From Isoetes taiwanensis (Eukaryota; Streptophyta; Lycopodiopsida; Isoetales; Isoetaceae), in the NCBI GenBank assembly GCA_021234155.1, contig JAJEKV010000012.1, positions 3,599,789 through 3,663,788 of the forward strand: 64,000 bases of DNA. The letters are read 5' to 3'. The notes beneath the pieces were generated by a model, which saw only the letters and a program-made list of their open reading frames with translations, made no database searches and had not been told where the DNA came from. Positions 25,707 to 39,060 of this stretch are shown here, in pieces. The position numbers and the translations under genes were made by a program. Position 1 is the stretch's first letter; each line of letters opens with the position of its first letter.

Positions 25707-27499
25707 GTATGGTAAGTCCAAGATGCTATTCCGGCCCCATATGTTCTATTTTCCATGTTAGTTAAACACCTATAATTTATCTTCCTAACTTCTTCATGCA
25801 AATGCATTTTGTTCTTCGTGAAAATTGAAACCAACACACCCTCTTATATATACGCCAGGATGTCACCACATGCATGCGACCAAAGTTCAATATTATGTTT
25901 AATCATGTTCAACTTTACATCACAGCCTTTCTAATTCCTTTGTAGATTTCATAAGCATAAACTTTGCCATGTTAAACTTTCTCCGCATAGGGCAAATGTA
26001 CCACTCAATGCATAGAGCAATGATGTAGAGATGGCATTAAGGATGGGGCAGAGCATGGAGGGACTAGTGGATTTATGTTAGTAGCATTTTCATGTGCATG
26101 GACTTCCTCTCCATTTAAGATTGCCAAAGTTTTAGAGAGTTTTAGAGAGGTACCCCAACTACTTTGGTCCTTCCAATAGTTTTCTAATCTCTTTGTTTCC
26201 CCATTATTATAGGTATTGGCACTGATTTGTGCTCAAGGTACTCCAGCTTCTTCTGGCATCTTCTTGAGAAATGAGAAGCGGAGAGAACAACAAACTATGT
26301 TGTAGGCCACCACGAACCTCCTTTCTTTTTGTAATTGTATCCTTCGATCTAGAAACCGCACGGAAAGTGCACATTTAAGTATGCTGTATGCCACATGTAC
26401 TTTCTTCAGCCAGATCAAGGGACCTTTGATTTGGGGCCACAAATAGTATGCAGACCAGCTTTACTTCCATCATTGCCAAGCATAAATTATTTTAGGGATG
26501 ATTTAAAGAGCTTGCATTTTCTTCTATGCACCATAACTTAATTGCATCTCCATTATCGTAGGCTCTTCTACACACTAAGCTGCTTTCATTTTGAGGTCTT
26601 TTTCTCGCCAGCAAACATTGTGGCCCGTGAAAAGTGTCAAAACATTTTTTTCCGGAATTTAGGAAACGAGGCAATCCTGAGAAGGTTTCTTAGACATGGA
26701 TATAAAGACAACATGAATAGTAAAGCACTACTCCTTCGGGCATGCAACCGGTGCATATCCCTCGAAATGGTCTAGAGGTAATAAATCTATTCTGGGTATT
26801 TGCATCGTATCTCACGCGAATGTTGTCTTTACACGTAAGACCAAGAATAAATGCTGTCTTTCGGTGATGTTTCGCCAAAGTGCATCGTCAAGAAAAATCT
26901 TTTGGTCGTAATGATTATATGTGCATATTGTGAATCCATTAATGCTTTGAAGCGCTTGAAAACTAAGATGTTAGATGGCACAGCATAACAAATGAATTGG
27001 AAGTTGCTGAATTTAGTCTATTTGATATCTCGATGCTCGATGGCCATTCTTCTATCATGCTTTTACCTTTGCTACATATTTCATTGTTGTTAGCTTCCAT
27101 GACGCATCTACTTGCATGTTAACCGAACACGTTATTGACTCAGCCTTTGATTTTCTCCGCTTTGCATCTCTCTCATCACGTGCATGAGCCTTTCGATGAG
27201 CCTACCTTCATTATCAATCGCCCTACTAATCTTGCTTTTATCAATGGCTGCACGAAGATTCTCATTTTCTTTCTTTTACCGTGATTGAATTTGGTCAGTA
27301 CTGAATACTAGAGATCAACACTCAAACCAGCCTATGGTGGAGACCGTAACATTAGTGCATGATTTAAAAGGTGGGTGTGTCTACAATATGATTATTAGAC
27401 AAAATAATATTATATTTCATTACCATACCTACATATTGGGTGCTTTTGATTAAAATTACCGGGTAAATGCCAATGTGCATAGAATGCCATTGTGGAGCA

Positions 27500-27622
27500 A
27501 ACGGCTTAAAGAAAACAAAAGTGGGCTAACGAGATAAGATTTCTATAAATTGTGGGCAAGTGGGGCTTAAAGAAAACAAATAGTAGGTCAAGCATAAGAT
27601 TTCTTATATAAATTGTGGTTTC
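27500..27622 (+). repeat. Direct repeat pair, about 60 bp each
   Basis: GGCTTAAAGAAAACAAA, then a short variable part, then ATAAGATTTCT and ATAAATTGTGG, occurs twice in a row (about 27502 and 27565). It lies inside the private insertion of copy 1. Confidence 0.6.
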
Positions 27623-29814
27623 TACTTTGCACATTCCCTCGCTAGTAATGTAACAATTTTTTAAAATATATCACGGGTTTTTTAACTATAACATTGTTTT
27701 GTGTTGCCCTTTAACATTTTGATGTATTTAGTGTGATGGTTCGTTGATACAAGAGTTTGGTAATTTTACTTTAGAGTTCTCAATAATTGTAATGTTGTAA
27801 ATTGGCTTCAAATGATACCGTGTCCATCCATCTTCACTTATAATGTTAGTAGCAAAGAGAAATTGCTTTGCAATTTCATTTATGAAAAGCTTAAGCAGCT
27901 TTGCATAGTACCAAACATGATTTTGTCCGGACATGATTTTGCCTCAATACGTAACAACACATTAAGTGTGTACCTAATTGGGCCTCGAATTGCATATTGC
28001 CAAACTGCGGATGTGGTGGCACGTGGGCAAGCAAGTCAGTCCTCGCTTTCATCTTGCTAAGATGGAAGGCCAAATTGCATTTTGTGTTTTCATCGGCTCT
28101 CTATGTATGTTAAAATCCTTTAGAGCTATATATATAAATCCTTGTGAACTACATGTAAAGCGAACATTGAAGGTAAACAACAAATATCATTTGCTGTACT
28201 ACTTCAATGCCTCTAGGTAGAAAACTCAAAAATCTCGAAATGATTTCAACAATTTCATTTAAATCAAGAATCATGGTGTCAAACATAAGCAAGAATAATC
28301 TAATCAACACTATATGTCGCTCATCATTCACAGTGTGAGGCAAGGTATTTGCAAAGTAGTTAAGTAGTTAATCTATGTCCATTGTGTATAAATGAACATG
28401 GCTTACATTGGGCAATGACTGATTATTTACCGTATTGTACCCTTCATACCCAAAAAGGTGGTACTTTTGCATGAGATCAAATCATTACCGTGGCCCGACA
28501 ATATAACTATGAATGTGTTGAGCATCGACAATATAAATGTGCAAATTCTACCAAATTATTGGATAATATAAAGTGTCATTGGCACCTAAAATCAAGATTT
28601 TGGACACATCCTGAGCAAGTGCCGATGGAAGGATGTAACATGTCCAAAGACCTAAGGATGTAACAGATGTCCACACCTATCAACTCAGCCATACCTTTTT
28701 GTGAATGTAGATACTTAGACACTCGCCTTCAATTAAACATTTTGTTCACAATCATTGGTACAAATGTGAACCTCCTCACCCTATCAATGAACATACCATT
28801 AAATACTCCATCTATATCTACATGACATTGACAACAATATCATCACAATAATTATGTGAGTAGTTTATTGCTCATTGCAATTTTATAATCTCCATTGTAG
28901 AAATATCTTTGTTTCTTTCCATTGTGGTGCAAAGCCTCATAGCTTGAGGCCACTAGATTGTGACTTACTCAATGCATGTATTGATTATTAGGAGCGTAAA
29001 CGCTAATGGAAGGTTGCATTGTCGCCTTACATTGTATATTGCCTTCCATTTCTCTCTTTATTCCCTATGAAATATGGCTAAGCATTATACATGTCTATAT
29101 TGGATTAGATTTATACCAAGAACGGGCACCCGCTACTAGTAATAATAAAGTTTATTTTAAGAGGCTTGGTAGTTCTCAACCAAATACCTGCACTCAAAGG
29201 AAACATAGGCTCCACTTTAAAGGTGCATGCACGCAAGAGCGTAACGTAGTGTGTAAAGCGATTGTGTACATGGAGGCATAGAGACAAATGGACTTTGAGG
29301 AACTAAGCAAAAATGGCATAAATGAAAGGACAAGATCGAGAAAGAAATGGATATATGCCAAACATAACAACATCACTTAAAAATCAAGGACAAAACCAAT
29401 GTTAGCAACTTAACAATCTTCAAGAATTGGATTCGAAACAAGGCCATTAACCAATATCCAAGAGAGTTAAGATATTTAAAACCTCTCACAAACGCCGCCA
29501 AATAATAACCATAACCATACACGCATCGCGTGCATCAAATATATAACCCTCCATCTTTGTAGCAAGGCCTTTAACAAACCTTCATAGAGTTCCTTGGTCC
29601 ATAAAAATCAACTTAAAATAATAAAAAATAAGAGTTTAATTCTATGTTAAAGATTAAAAAGGAAACTAGTTCTTCCCTCAACCGACTAAACGCTAATCTT
29701 GGTTATGATATCATTTTGCAATTGGTCTTAAGAATTCCACGCCATCAGCGTAGAATAAAACCACACCACTCAAAATCAGAATCCACTTTGTCCGGCAACT
29801 AGCTACAACTTGGA

Positions 29815-29845
29815 GGAAAAATAAATAAATAAATAAAATAAATGA
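29815..29845 (+). repeat. (AAAT)n microsatellite
   Basis: A short (AAAT)n run at a position shared by all three array copies. The other two are near 39609-39630 and 52312-52344. Its length differs between copies and is longest in copy 3. Confidence 0.8.
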
Positions 29846-31994
29846 AAACTCAAATCTCAATGTTCATATATCGAGGGAACTTATACCTTGGTTGATATAA
29901 TCGTGAGGTATGCCCCAAATAGAAAAACTAGATATTTATGATAGGACTAAAATTCTAGGGCTAAGAAAGGCGTAATAGTTAGGTCGAAACGTAAACAGCA
30001 AAGGCGACTCTCAGGCTGCCGTAAGCCCGGAAGAACAGCGGACCTTAGGCTTCATTCGCTCAAACCACAATACTTTATCATGCTCCGCTTGGCTATGATT
30101 TTGGCTTTCATCTTGTTCCGCCTTCACCACCGCTTTGGTTCTGCCGCAAAGGTGTTAAGGTGCCGTGGAATTGCAAAAAAGACGTATAGACACGTGTAAA
30201 ATGGCTTCGATTTCGTAATTTATAGCAAGCAAGAAAAACCTGTGTCTTGAAATCGACAAACTACAAAGCCCCTTCTAGCGCCGAGGTCGCCATTGCATAA
30301 AGAATTTGATGAGGTAACAATGTGATTGATTTCGAAAAGCAAAAAACACAGTGAAGCCATTGATGTATGAAAAAATTGATTCCTTAAGATGATCCCGGAA
30401 CCGCTTGACCTTTTGTTGCAGAAATCCGTGACACAAACGATAATCCGGGTCACATAGGCGACACGGTAACCATTACTGGGCGCTCAGTGAACACACAGAA
30501 AAATTTGGGACAGTTGAAACACATAGAGAGAGAACTCAAAGTATTTCAATTTGGCTAAAACCAATTAACTTTAAACTTTCTTATGAAGCTCGCTCTTCGT
30601 AATAATATCCGTAAGGCCACTAAACCTTTTCCCCGGACTCAAATGTAGATTAGGCTCTTTCCATTACAAATCAAAAAGTTACCTTTATCGCGGTTTCTAT
30701 TACCGGATATATGGCATTCTCCTGGGAGTGCAAATCGCCTGAAAATCTTGATACTTCAAGGAATGATCTTCTTGCCCTTTTCGCTTTCCATGAATCTTCC
30801 TCTTCGATTGATGCCTTATCGCACAAGGTCGGGGAGAGCAAAGAATTCGATTTGGTTTCAAGCTTTAGGTGAGAGCATCTACTCCAAAGAACTGCTACAC
30901 AAAGAAATCGAGAAACAAAATGTAACAAGACCTCTAGAGAAAACTAAGATAGAAAGGATCGTGAACATGAAAACCGAAAGGTGAAAAGAGGAAAACCAGG
31001 TCGCAGGCATAAACAAGAAAGTAAACGTGAAAGGAAAAGAACAGAGTCGGCAAGAAAAGAACAGAGCTCCAAGCAGGATCGCTTCTAACACTAGGAAGGA
31101 GAAAGAGTGCTCATGGCATCTCCTTTCATGACCAAACTCAGTCTGGGCACATATTGAGACCCGCATAGTGAAACCATTATGGCCGATTAAAAAACTACCC
31201 TTTGGTTTCGAGAAAAACCCCCGACAATAATGGGTGGGGATCACTAACCCATGCTAGTCATAAAATGTAATATAATCCTGTACCCTCATGCTGACCAGCC
31301 TTGCTCGTGAAATAAATATTACAACAAAGAAGTTGAAATTAAACTCATGTTCGAAAGTTGTCATTATTGAATCAACTTCGCTTCGCCTTTGAGCCTAGAA
31401 TCCAAACACTAAGTTCTAAAAATGCGCTTACCACCGCTTCCCTCAGATACACAAGCAAGAAAATGACCAAAAGCCACCAAGGCCATCCGCATCGAGCCTC
31501 CAACCACCACCAAGGCTTCCAACCAAAAGTAATAAGGGCCTCCATCAGGGCACACAAAGTCGCTAACTAGGGCACAAAGGCCTCCATCCAGCATCTAGGG
31601 CTCTCAACCGTGCACCTGACTGGAACCCCAAACACACAACAACTAAAATTCAAACCGCAGCCCACAAGAACGAGAGATGCAACGAGAGAGTCGTGATAAA
31701 GAAGAAAAGGGACTAAAAGAACCTAAATAGAGCTAGAGGAAAATGACAAATAACTAAAATGCTAAATACCAGATTTAGAACCTTGTTTTCCTTCTATTCT
31801 AAGGGAAACTAAGGAAAACGACATTTCATTGCATATTAATTAAGGAGGAAGTATTTCGTTGATCATCAAGTACAACTTAGACAACATCATCAAGTGTTGC
31901 ATATGTCAATATGAGTATTCATTGCATACTAATTTAAGGAGAAAGTATTTCAAGGATCATGCAACATCGGCACAACCAGGACAACATCATACAT

Positions 31995-32060
31995 GGCCAA
32001 TTCAACCCGCGACCCCGAAAGTACAGGGTTTAATGGGTTTAATGTTCTACCACCGATCAT
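31995..32060 (-). mobile_element. tRNA-like (SINE head) segment, copy 1 second site
   Basis: Minus strand: a decayed version of the tRNA-like unit described at 54502-54570. GTAGAACATTAAACCC is followed by GCGGGTTGAATTGGCC. The A-box is poor. Confidence 0.4.
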
Positions 32061-32192
32061 GCATCTTTTGTTATGAGTCTTACCGATAGAAGTTTTGGTC
32101 AATCGTCTTTGTGGGAGGTCCATAAGTTTATCAACAAATTTTATGGAGAGAGACTAGTAATGGTGCCAAAGGTTGTCAAGTATGTTGGGAAC

Positions 32193-32874
32193 TCCTGGAT
32201 AACTGTTTATCTGATCGAATCCAGGTCCATGAGCGGACGGAATGGATCGATCTCGATTGAAAAAGATGATGATTTCGTGCCGATGTGCCGAGATTGCGTT
32301 TATGGATCCCTGCGCGTGATTTTGATGCCGCGATTACGCGCGCAAGCTGCGATGATGCCTGACGCAGCGATAATGCGCCAAAGTCGATCTGATCCGATCT
32401 GATCAGGGCGTTCTCGCCGATTCTGCCGTTCGCAAGCGCAAATTGGCGTTTGATCCGATTCTCGATAACCGTGCTGACGTTGCCTGATCTTTGCAAGTGC
32501 TTTGATCTGATTTGCCTGATGCCCGATCTCGCCGCGCTCGATGTTTTCGCCCGCAGCTGACGAGTTTTGAGTCGTCGCCTGCCGATCTTTGATCGACGTC
32601 GATGTCGACTGGATGCCCCGCCGATCGCAAGCTGCTCGATGAAAGCAGTTTGATCGCGATCGCCGAAGAGTTTTTCCTGAGTTTGTTCGTCGCCTGCCGA
32701 TCTTCCGGAAGTTTCGAGAAACGACGATCTGCAAAGTCGAGCCGATCGCGGATTTATAAAGCGATGACGCCTCGATGATGCCTTTTTGATCGTTGATCCA
32801 CTGGTTATAATTTTGTTTTCGATTTTATCCTGAAGATCGAATTTGATCCACTTTGATGAATCCGAGGAGATTTC
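32193..32874. other. GATC-rich block private to copy 1
   Basis: About 680 bp with higher GC than its surroundings and very many GATC, CGAT and GCCGATC words. It sits where copies 2 and 3 have the pyrimidine tract. Homology is lost after GTTGGGAAC and resumes at GATGCTATC. A 240-codon minus-strand frame (32898-32176) covers it, rich in Arg, Ser, Ile and Gln. I treat that frame as a by-product of the biased base composition because no domain or splice context supports it. A TATAAA lies near 32752 (minus). The origin is unknown. Confidence 0.6.
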
Positions 32875-33465
32875 GATGCTATCTAATGTCAAGGACAAAA
32901 GCCCCTTTACATTTCATGGATATTATCACACATTAAGGAAATAGCCAACATGGTAAACAAAGTGGATGTGCGATGTTAAAGATTGCAATGGGTATAACCA
33001 GATTATAAGTATTGCCATTTGCTCCCTCCAACATTGGGGATTGTTATTACTACATAGATATGTATATCCACAAAGCATTCAACACGGCCAGTAAGATTTC
33101 AAAGGAGTCATTTCATACTAGAAATTTTAGTAGTAAAATCCTAGTTGAACTTAAGCTTTTGTCTATATTATCCACCCTTTTTTTGTTATATTAACCATGT
33201 CTCCACATTTCATTTCTGCGAACCAAACCCTGTCCATTTTTCGGGCCTCACATCATAGTTATGTTTTTCTTATTCAATTATGGTTCATTAAGATTGATGA
33301 TTTGTAGAAGGGACCTTTCTACAATCAACTGACAGCTCTTTGAAGGTTGGCTATTGCCATCATATTAGCAACTATTTTTAGAGTACAATGACACATAATA
33401 TAGCAATTAGGAAAAAAGTAATACATAATTTTCTTTTATTTATTTTTGACTTTAGATGAAAGGAT

Positions 33466-34230
33466 AAGATAGAATAGAATGGTTTTTCCTATGACCTAAT
33501 GAAGGAATGCAAAGAAACATACTTGTCCGTATTAAAACCCTCCTAAGGGTTTTCAAGGAAAACCATGGCAAGAATAAGAATGCCACCGACTATCCTACCG
33601 TCGGATTTGTCGACCCCACGACTAAGTGTTGGGAGGCTCAAGAGCCCTCAAGCTGATTATGGTTGTCAATTATAATTGGGGCTTCTATGGTTTTAAATTA
33701 TGAAATATGAGTTCACTCTAAGTCTTGGAAGATGGAATTGATGCTGAGGGTTCTAAACTCTACCAAAATAATTCAATAAACCCTAATAAAGTCAAGCTTG
33801 ATCAATAGAACCGTGGAGTTTAGAAGAGATTATTTTTATTTTAAATTTATATTTTTTTATACCAAATCCCATTTATACAATTGTTTTAGGAATATGATCT
33901 ATGGTTGTCTATTTAGGAATTATTATTTGCTAACTCCATATTAAATCCCTTAGAACCCTTTGTTATTGTGCTTACATATGTTAGGTGTGTCCGAGGACAT
34001 ACGCCTCGCGATATCCATGACCTCGTGGAAGGTAAGGATCCCCATACATCCACGTAAGCCCATGCACAATATTACATGTAGCTGCTGGGCCGTGCCTAAC
34101 CACTCAAAGATAGCGTCCAAATTGATCGACGTTGGACAGCCTTTTGAAGGATATGGCATTCATTCTCAATGGCTTCATTTGGCAAAGATTGATAAAGCCT
34201 ATCCCGACGCCCCAACCCATCTCCCGCCTC
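33466..34230 (-). mobile_element. LINE 3' end within array copy 1
   Basis: On the minus strand the element ends in a (TATTC)n tail (33466-33480), preceded by the 3' region that matches 44620-44990 of the plus-strand LINE. A stretch of about 320 bp (33645-33970) has no counterpart there and may be a later insertion shared by all copies. The element is cut at about 34230. No reverse transcriptase remains. The same junction is present in copy 2. Confidence 0.7.
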
Positions 34231-35970
34231 TATCCTCCGGTCATCGCCTTCATGACGTTCCATCTCGCCATGTAGGATTTGTAATCTCTAAATTTTTACG
34301 TTAGTTTAGCTTTTTGCCCTGTGTGACATTATTTTGCCATATGGAGGTTATAGTTGTACACCCATAAATGTGCATGTAAGTTAAAATTCACACTAGAAGT
34401 AATAGAGAGTATTTCCCAACTCATTGGAGTACGATTGCCATATTCCTCCTAGCATCCCAATTTCATTTGTACTTGTGGATGTATTTGTTATGCATTGTCG
34501 CTAGGATGTGTCTCCCCGCCAAACAATCATCGCTTACATGTTTATTCATATCCCGCACAATTCGACCGGGCTACACAATACTTAACTAAATTGATTTCTA
34601 ATATTGTCCCTTTCGCTTCCTCGATTGCTCTCGGTTCGCTTCGCATAAAATATAGATAACCTATCGAGGGGCTTGCCGCCGCAGGTTTAGAGTGAAAAAC
34701 TAAGGGAAGTCAAAACACGCTGCGCCTGACTTACCTCGCTGGCATTTTGGCCTTTCTTTGTTGGCTTTTTGCTTTTCTGCCAACTTGAAATCCTAAGTAC
34801 GCCAGAAGTCCTATGAGCTCCACTTTGTCCTAAAAGCAAAATTTAATTAAGGGAATGCTAAAAATCAACAAAGCCATAATTTAGATGATAATTCTACCAC
34901 GAACTTCACTTGATTTGAATATATATGTGTCTATTTTCAGTGATGAAAAAGCATAGAATGGTTAAGGGAAGTTATCAATATTAGCAAACTCTTCAAGGAT
35001 TAATACTCTCACAATTGGTTCCTCGGACGCTTTAAAACTTATTCTATTTCCATCTCTGAAAGTATTTGAACTGGCGGATTGAAGATAAAAGCTTTCAGCA
35101 TCATAATTTTATCGTGATGTGGGGCCGTATACGCTTTAAGTTTCTTCGTGGTGGTCAGTTTTTTGATAACAAACATTAGTGTTTTATTGTGTATTTGCAA
35201 TCAGCGAAGTGGAGCGCCATATGCTCTTTTGTCTGGCGGTTCCAATTCGCGCAGGTTGACGTTAGCCAGCTCAAAGCATTTTCATCGTCCTTTGAGCAAA
35301 GCGGAATTGTACGCTTTCATACCATTGCCCGTTCGCAATTATGCCTTTGGCCATTTCCATCGTAACTTGTTGGAAGATGCTGCCAGCCTAATTTTCAAAG
35401 CGTGACATCTAACCATTCTGTCCGCCGCGCATTACTCTTCGCCTGGAGGGGAACATTTGAAAATTTGGAACTGGTATTCCCACATGTAAAAAATAATACC
35501 CTTTCAGAGCGCATGATGCCACTTAACAAATCTCGGAGTGTCATAATTGCGTACTAATTTCTTGGGGAGGAGTATTTTATTGATTTTAAATCAGAACTCG
35601 AGTTATGATGACATGAATCACTTCCTTCAAAGCCAGCGTTAGTAGCAATGCAATATACATTCAAAGCTAAGGTGAAACCAATTGAATCTTCATGAAGTGG
35701 AAACCAAGACTTTAATTACACACCACCGATCTGTGCATTCAAAGATGCTTTATTTTAGAAATTATCTCACAGTTCCACTGAATTATGCCTGTGACTAGGT
35801 TCTTGGCCATCAACATGTCATGAAATTACATCTATCTCGATTGTTTGTAAAATAACATTTTTTGTTTTTGCATTGGCATATTTAACTTTAATTTTGGGGA
35901 AAACTCACCTTTGGCATTAGATGTTCTATGTTGTGAATGCGATTACCTATGTTAGGATTGATTTATGGCT
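34231..35970. other. End segment of array copy 1, no gene
   Basis: This 1.7-kb stretch is shared with copy 2 (47637-49361) and missing from copy 3. Frames are short (85 codons at 35148-35405). Near 35460-35760 it is the counterpart of the 93-codon frame of copy 2 at 48869, but here that frame is broken. Confidence 0.5.
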
Positions 35971-36474
35971 CATGCCTTTTTTGGCAATATATTGGAGAAA
36001 TAAACAAATCCTTTATTTGTATTTAAGTTTTGTACATATTATATTACATGCATCTATAATTACTAAAGCAATATCATCTATGTTGTGTTTAAACAAAATT
36101 ACATTTGTAAGTAGAAAAATAGCATATAAGATCCGATTTTTACAAAGGTGATTATAATGAATGAAAAATGATATATAAGATAGATTCTTCCCACTTTACA
36201 TGGTGATTATAATGGTGCATAGTTATTGGATCTTGAAAATGGGTCTTTAAGCGAGCAACCATTGATGTGTTAGCATCTTGTTTTTCTTGAAGGAGGGCGT
36301 ATTTCATTGATCATGGAACATCAAATACAATTCACACAACATCAAGTGCATTGAGTATGTCAATATGAGTCATTATATTACTCCTTTTTTATTTTATTCT
36401 TTTATTGAAGGAGGAGGGATATATTTCGTTGATCATGCAACATCAAATTTTAACGGACAATATCAAAGTACATT

Positions 36475-36535
36475 GGCCAATCTTCGAACCGTGACCTCGA
36501 GGTATGGTGGTTAATGTTCTACTGCCACTGGATGG
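36475..36535 (-). mobile_element. tRNA-like (SINE head) segment, copy 2 first site
   Basis: Minus strand: CCAGTGGCAGTAGAACATT, then GAGGTCACGGTTCGAAG and TTGGCC. The A-box and B-box are both recognisable with small indels. Confidence 0.5.
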
Positions 36536-39037
36536 AGTGCATCATTTTATTATGAGCCCCTTCTTGATGCTAGAAGTTTGTCATTGCCTCTTTGTGAGGT
36601 AGGTGTCTATAAGTTTACCAATGAATTTATGGAAATATTCTATCTTATCTAATCTCAAGGACTTAAAAAGTCCTTACATTTCATGGATGTTATCATTGAC
36701 ATTAAGGAAATAGAAGACAACATAGTAAATAAAGTCGTGCGAAGGTTAAAGATTGCAATGGGTATAACCCGGAGTTGAGGCATTGCCATTTGCTCACAAC
36801 ATTGGGGAAGTCATGGAGTGGCTACATATAACTTAGATATGTATATCCTCGAAATCTACATTTCAACATAGGTGCAGATTTCTATAGGAAGTTTTTTTGC
36901 ACAGGGTGTAGTAGTAAAGAATTCCGGGTTAGACTTGCCTTTATAAGTGAAAATAACATATAAAATCAATTTTACCACTTGTAAAGGTGATTATAATGAA
37001 TGAAAAATGATATATAAGATCGATTCTTCCCACTTACATGGTGATTATAATGGTGCATAGTTGTGGATGGGTCATCAACCATTGATGTGTTAGCATCTTG
37101 TTTTACAACATTGATCATGGAACATAAATACAATTCACACAACATCAAGTGCATTGAGTATGTCAATATGAGTCATTATATTACTCCTTTTATTTTATTC
37201 TTTTATTGAAGGAGGGATATATTTCGTTGATCATGCAACATCAAGTACAACGGACAATATCAAGCAAATCTTCGAACCGGACCTATATGGTGGTTAATGT
37301 TCTAACCACTGGATGGATGCATCATTTTATTATGAGCCTTCTTGATGCTAGAAGTTTGTCGTGCCTCTTTGTGATTCTATAAGTTTACCAATTTTATGGA
37401 AGTCTCCTTATCTAATCTCAAGGACTTAAAAAGTCCTTATTTCATGAATGTTATCATTGGAGCTATAGATGGCTAAAGATTGCTAGACACTGCATTGGAA
37501 GATAGATGGCTACTACATATAGCATCCACAAAACTACATTTCAACATGCATTATAAGATTTCTAAGGAAGTTTTTTGCAAAATTGTAGTAGTTTTTGAAC
37601 TTGCCCTTTATAAGTGAAAAATAACATATAAAATCAATTTTTACCACTTGTAAGGTGATTACTTAATGAATGAAAATGATATATAAGATGCGATTCTTCC
37701 CACTTACATGGTGATTATAATGGTGCATAGTTGTGGATGCATCAATAAGAACAACATAGTAAACAAAGTGGATGCGGATGTTAAAGATTGCAATGGGTAT
37801 AACTAGGATTGGGGCATTGCCATTTGCTCCCTGCAATATTGGGGGTAGATACTAGACATAACTTAGATATGTATATCGAACTACATTCAACATGCATTTA
37901 AGATTTCTATAAAGGGGTTTTGCTATCCACCTTTGTCTATACTATCCACCTTGTTGTTCAGAAAGCAATAATGCATCCTATATTGTATTTAAACGAAATT
38001 ACATTTATAAGTGAAAAATAACATATAATATAGATTTTTCCCCTTGCAGGTAGTTAAAAGCGACATATAAGATGGATTCTTGCCACTTACATGAAGGTAT
38101 TATAATGGTGCATAATTGTGGGCCTTTCCAATGGGTCTTCGAAGGAGCAAAATATGTTAGCATCTTGTATTTTTTAGTAAGGAGGGGCGTATTTCATTGA
38201 TCATGCAACATCAAGTACAACTCATACAACATCAAATTGTATTGCATATGTCGATATGGTATTCATTGCATATTAAGGAGAGTATTTCATTGATCATGCA
38301 ACATCAAGTTGAACTTGCCTTTGTCTATATTATCCACCCCTTGTTGCTTTCTGGCTTAATAGCATCCTATATTGTATTTGCAAAATTACATTTATAAATG
38401 AAAAATAACATATAATATCGATTTTTTCCCACTTGCAAGGTGTTTATAATGAATGTAAGCGACATATAAGATCGATTCTTTCCACTTACATGGTAATTAT
38501 AATGGTGCATAATTGTAAACACACCAATGGGTCTTCGGAAGGAGCAAAATATGTTAGCATCTTACAGTATTTTTTAGTAAAAGGAGAGCATTTTTCCTAT
38601 TGATCATGCAACATCAAGTGCATTGCATATGTCAATATGAGTATTCCAAAAATACTACGGATAGACATGGACAAAAATGCTGAAATAGAAGCGAGAGAAA
38701 AGCAATGTAATCTTAGAAGGCGCCTGATTTCGGTTCAAAACACGTGCGGGGAGAAAATCTTCTACATAACGCATGAATATGTTAGAGACAAGGTTAATAA
38801 AGAGATTAAAAAGAGAAGGATTAGGGAACAAAGAATGTATCTCAATATAATAATAAAGTTTATTTTTAAGGGAAACGGCACTCAACCAAATACCACCTTG
38901 AAAAGGAACACCAGGCTCCACTTTAAAGGTTTTGTCTGTATGAAGCGATATAACGGTGAGAGTTGTGTATTATTTTACATGGAGGCATAGAGACAAATGG
39001 ACTTTGAGGTGAAAACTAAGCAAAAATGGCATAAATG

Positions 39038-39060
39038 AAAGGAAGGAAGGAAGGAAGTTT
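39038..39060 (+). repeat. (AAGG)n microsatellite
   Basis: GGAAGGAAGGAAGGAAG lies in array copy 2 only. Copies 1 and 3 have GGACAAG at this place, so the expansion is private. Confidence 0.8.

Larger units (their letters stand above)
24373..29140 (+). mobile_element. Private 4.8-kb insertion in copy 1, Helitron-like right end
   Basis: Copies 2 and 3 run straight from GAATGTATCTCA into TAATAATAAAGTTTATT, while copy 1 has 4.77 kb between these points. The right end reads ACGGGCACCCGCTACTAG followed by T, close to the CTAG-T end of plant Helitrons with a GC-rich palindrome just before it. The left end has TCTCAAG after CACAT, a weaker match to a TC start. Inside are exon-like pieces with good splice signals: CATGTCGG before GTAAGTGC (24600), an exon at 24911-24991 (MPFKDLHIEL, then KSPSKGFRATDV) before GTAAGC, and one near 25114-25194 (APFFEFQGRLGGKLFWPRC). 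This pattern would fit gene capture. No transposase or helicase is present. The parent gene is not recognised. Confidence 0.45.
22229..35970 (+). repeat. Tandem array copy 1 (about 13.7 kb)
   Basis: The copy starts at CATGCCTTTTTTGGCAATAT. It shares ordered blocks with copies 2 and 3: the nested sub-repeat zone (22390-24372), the block starting AATAATAAAGTTTATTTTAA (29141), a (AAAT)n run (about 29820), the GGAGGAAGTATTT block (31845), and the block starting GATGCTATCTAATGTCAAGG (32875). It also shares a minus-strand LINE 3' end (33466-34230) and a 1.7-kb end segment. Two blocks are private to this copy: 24373-29140 and about 32193-32874. The pyrimidine tract found in the other copies is absent. 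No intact gene is seen in the shared blocks. Confidence 0.85.

Noticed and set aside
32182-32874. Solo LTR starting TGTTGGGAACTCC
   Set aside because: The TTGGGAAC part is shared with copy 3 as ordinary array sequence, and there is no matching CA end, primer-binding site or target duplication.
32176-32898. 240-codon minus-strand frame as a real gene or as the coding part of a retrotransposon
   Set aside because: No recognisable domain, several overlapping frames on the same strand, and biased GATC-rich composition explain it.
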